A stretch of DNA of 6,174 nucleotides from Candidatus Wirthbacteria bacterium CG2_30_54_11 (GTDB lineage Bacteria > Patescibacteriota > CG2-30-54-11): assembly GCA_001873755.1 (NCBI GenBank), contig MNZT01000073.1, positions 1 to 6,174 on the forward strand. The letters are read 5' to 3'. The position numbers and the translations under genes are program-made. The notes under the pieces are model-generated. The model was not told where the DNA came from. It did no database searches and saw nothing but the letters and a program-made list of their open reading frames with translations. Shown in pieces: positions 5,189-6,174 of the stretch. Each line of letters starts with the position of its first letter. Within the stretch, counting starts at the first letter, position 1.

Positions 5189-5611
5189 CTATTGCACGCA
5201 CAGGCTTTCGCATTCGAACAGTCCTGTCACATCGTTACCAAAGGACTGTTGGCATCTTTCCATGCACGATTTGCAGGAGTCGAAACGGGAGGTAGTGGTC
5301 AGCGTGCAGGAGCCGTCCGTCACTTCACAGCTGGCATACTGACGGCAGTTGTCACCGATCGTATACATCATGTCGCAGGCGACCGGGCCATCGGTGAGTT
5401 CGCAGGAAATATCGAGTCCATGGCAGGGGGTCAGGCTGCAATTCTGTGCAGTCTGAACAGGCGGTGTCCTGGTGTCGTCGGTTTGGCCGGTATCGCTGAT
5501 CCCGGTGTCCTGGCTGGTGATCTCGATATGGTACTGGCTCAGGATGAAAAAGGTCAGACCGGCCAGGATGCCGATGGAGATGGTAGCGATGATCGCGGTC
5601 CTGTTTTTCAT
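5189..5611 (-). CDS. Membrane-anchored or secreted protein with 12 cysteines, function unknown
   Basis: The product has 140 residues. The N-terminus MKNRTAIIATISIGILAG is a positive start followed by a hydrophobic segment (6-24), acting as a signal anchor or uncleaved signal; no lipobox cysteine follows it. A polar, Thr/Asp/Gly-rich linker (30-56) leads to a domain with cysteines at 58, 63, 70, 79, 89, 95, 102, 113, 116, 120, 134 and 138. The even number and extracytoplasmic placement suggest disulfides; C113-x2-C116-x3-C120 could instead bind metal. I do not recognise the family. It is the only gene here between two probable non-coding boundaries, a promoter at 5666-5694 and a terminator at 5108-5169, so it is likely monocistronic. 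The start at ATG 5611 has no clear ribosome site, but it directly precedes the signal sequence. Confidence 0.85.
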   Translation of the reverse strand: MKNRTAIIATISIGILAGLTFFILSQYHIEITSQDTGISDTGQTDDTRTPPVQTAQNCSLTPCHGLDISCELTDGPVACDMMYTIGDNCRQYASCEVTDGSCTLTTTSRFDSCKSCMERCQQSFGNDVTGLFECESLCVQ

Positions 5612-5654
5612 GGGACGGTTCTTTTTTGTAATAAAGTGTTGATCGGTGCTTTTG

Positions 5655-5694
5655 ATATCACTGCTGATATACGGGGTTTAGCGATAGAAGTCAA
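5655..5694 (-). promoter_or_regulatory. Probable promoter of the Cys-rich gene with an overlapping inverted repeat
   Basis: TTGACT (5694-5689), a 17-nt spacer and TATATC (5671-5666) match the housekeeping consensus at 5/6 and 4/6. The inverted repeat ATATCA-CTGC-TGATAT (5655-5670 on the plus strand) covers most of the -10 and the expected start point, so it may be an operator. The promoter begins only 14 nt after the stop of the upstream gene. Confidence 0.55.
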
Positions 5695-5708
5695 TGAGCA
5701 CAGACAGC

Positions 5709-6174
5709 TCAGGCGATGCGCAGAATCTTTTCCCTGTGCATTTTCGTGTTCCGCAGGTCCGTGCCCAGTCCCAGATAGATCGCACGGTTGCAGACATTTG
5801 CCAGCCGGCCCATGGCGAGAACCACGCCATAGTCTGGGATATAAAGCTGCCAGTCTATGAAGTCCTCGTGCAGATATTCAGTCGTCATCGTCTCCAGCTC
5901 CTGAATCGTCAGGGTGGTATCCAGATCGATCTGGAAATGGGGGATCCATTCGGTATGCAGTCCTTTTTCGCTTTCGGTTAGTACCAGCTCGAAAAGTGGA
6001 TCCTCCCAGTTATTCAAGTTGCCTACAAAAAACCAGCGCTGACCCGGCAGATTGGCCGGTTCTTCATAGAGTTTGAAGTTCGTGCCCAAGAGCAGCTTGC
6101 GAAAGGTGTTGAGTTCATCGGCAATACTTGCACAGCTATAGCTGATCCCGAGGTGGTTCAGTCTGACGATGCGG
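5709..6174 (-). CDS. VOC/glyoxalase-like protein, 5' end cut by window edge
   Basis: 154 codons are visible, open to the right window edge. The upstream in-frame reading RIVRLNHLGISYSCASI shows that the gene begins beyond the window and not at the internal TTG near 6089. NHLGI at the visible N-terminus looks like the first strand of a VOC module with its metal-ligand histidine. The strand FELVLTE then has an acidic residue, and IPHFQIDLD looks like the start of a second module. A closing strand IYLGLGTD lacks the usual second acidic ligand. This two-module beta-alpha-beta-beta-beta layout suggests a glyoxalase/bleomycin-resistance-type fold, but metal binding and substrate are unknown. It ends in TGA. 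No terminator is visible before the next promoter. Confidence 0.6.
   Translation of the reverse strand, partial: RIVRLNHLGISYSCASIADELNTFRKLLLGTNFKLYEEPANLPGQRWFFVGNLNNWEDPLFELVLTESEKGLHTEWIPHFQIDLDTTLTIQELETMTTEYLHEDFIDWQLYIPDYGVVLAMGRLANVCNRAIYLGLGTDLRNTKMHREKILRIA

Noticed and set aside
4817..5860. Long plus-strand open frame of 347 codons
   Set aside because: It runs antisense across uppP, an intergenic region, the Cys-rich gene and part of the VOC-like gene, and has no recognisable domain. High GC makes such shadows common.

Overview
The window looks like a fragment of a bacterial chromosome with every recognisable gene on the minus strand, so it reads from right to left. The standout is the start of a Cas12a (Cpf1, type V-A CRISPR effector) gene at the left edge. 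It is cut by the window after 508 codons. From memory, its N-terminus most resembles Cas12a of Candidatus Peregrinibacteria (Patescibacteria/CPR). Several genes end in TGA, and two of these stops overlap the next start. UGA is therefore probably a normal stop, which argues against the UGA=Gly CPR lineages (Gracilibacteria, Absconditabacteria). A peregrinibacterial or related origin is an inference that only a database search can settle.

Layout from right to left. (1) 6174-5709: 3' part of a gene for a VOC/glyoxalase-like protein. (2) 5611-5189: a membrane-anchored or secreted protein with 12 cysteines, with its own promoter. (3) A structured intergenic region with a probable terminator, followed by the uppP promoter. 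(4) 5041-3801: uppP (undecaprenyl-diphosphate phosphatase) and, 2 nt later, a DUF2000 gene. (5) 3800-3695: a non-coding strip with a GTAGAGACG-type palindrome and seven perfectly phased TTTG octamers. (6) 3694-1891: a polytopic membrane protein with YidC/Oxa1-like features, a HAD phosphatase (4-nt overlap) and a small four-helix-bundle-like protein (1-nt overlap). tRNA-Arg(CCG) follows 7 nt later. (7) 1806-1526: no gene, but dense structure: a 17-bp duplicate of the tRNA 3' end, a perfect 24-bp palindrome, a strong rho-independent terminator and a consensus-like promoter. (8) 1525-1: cas12a.

The housekeeping block (envelope lipid carrier recycling, membrane protein, HAD phosphatase, tRNA) is GC-rich. 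cas12a is much more AT-rich and sits just beyond a tRNA gene and its terminator, under its own promoter. This looks like a defence module placed next to a tRNA gene. The rest of the system (RuvC/Nuc half of Cas12a, any adaptation genes and the CRISPR array) would lie to the left of the window. No CRISPR repeat is visible inside it.
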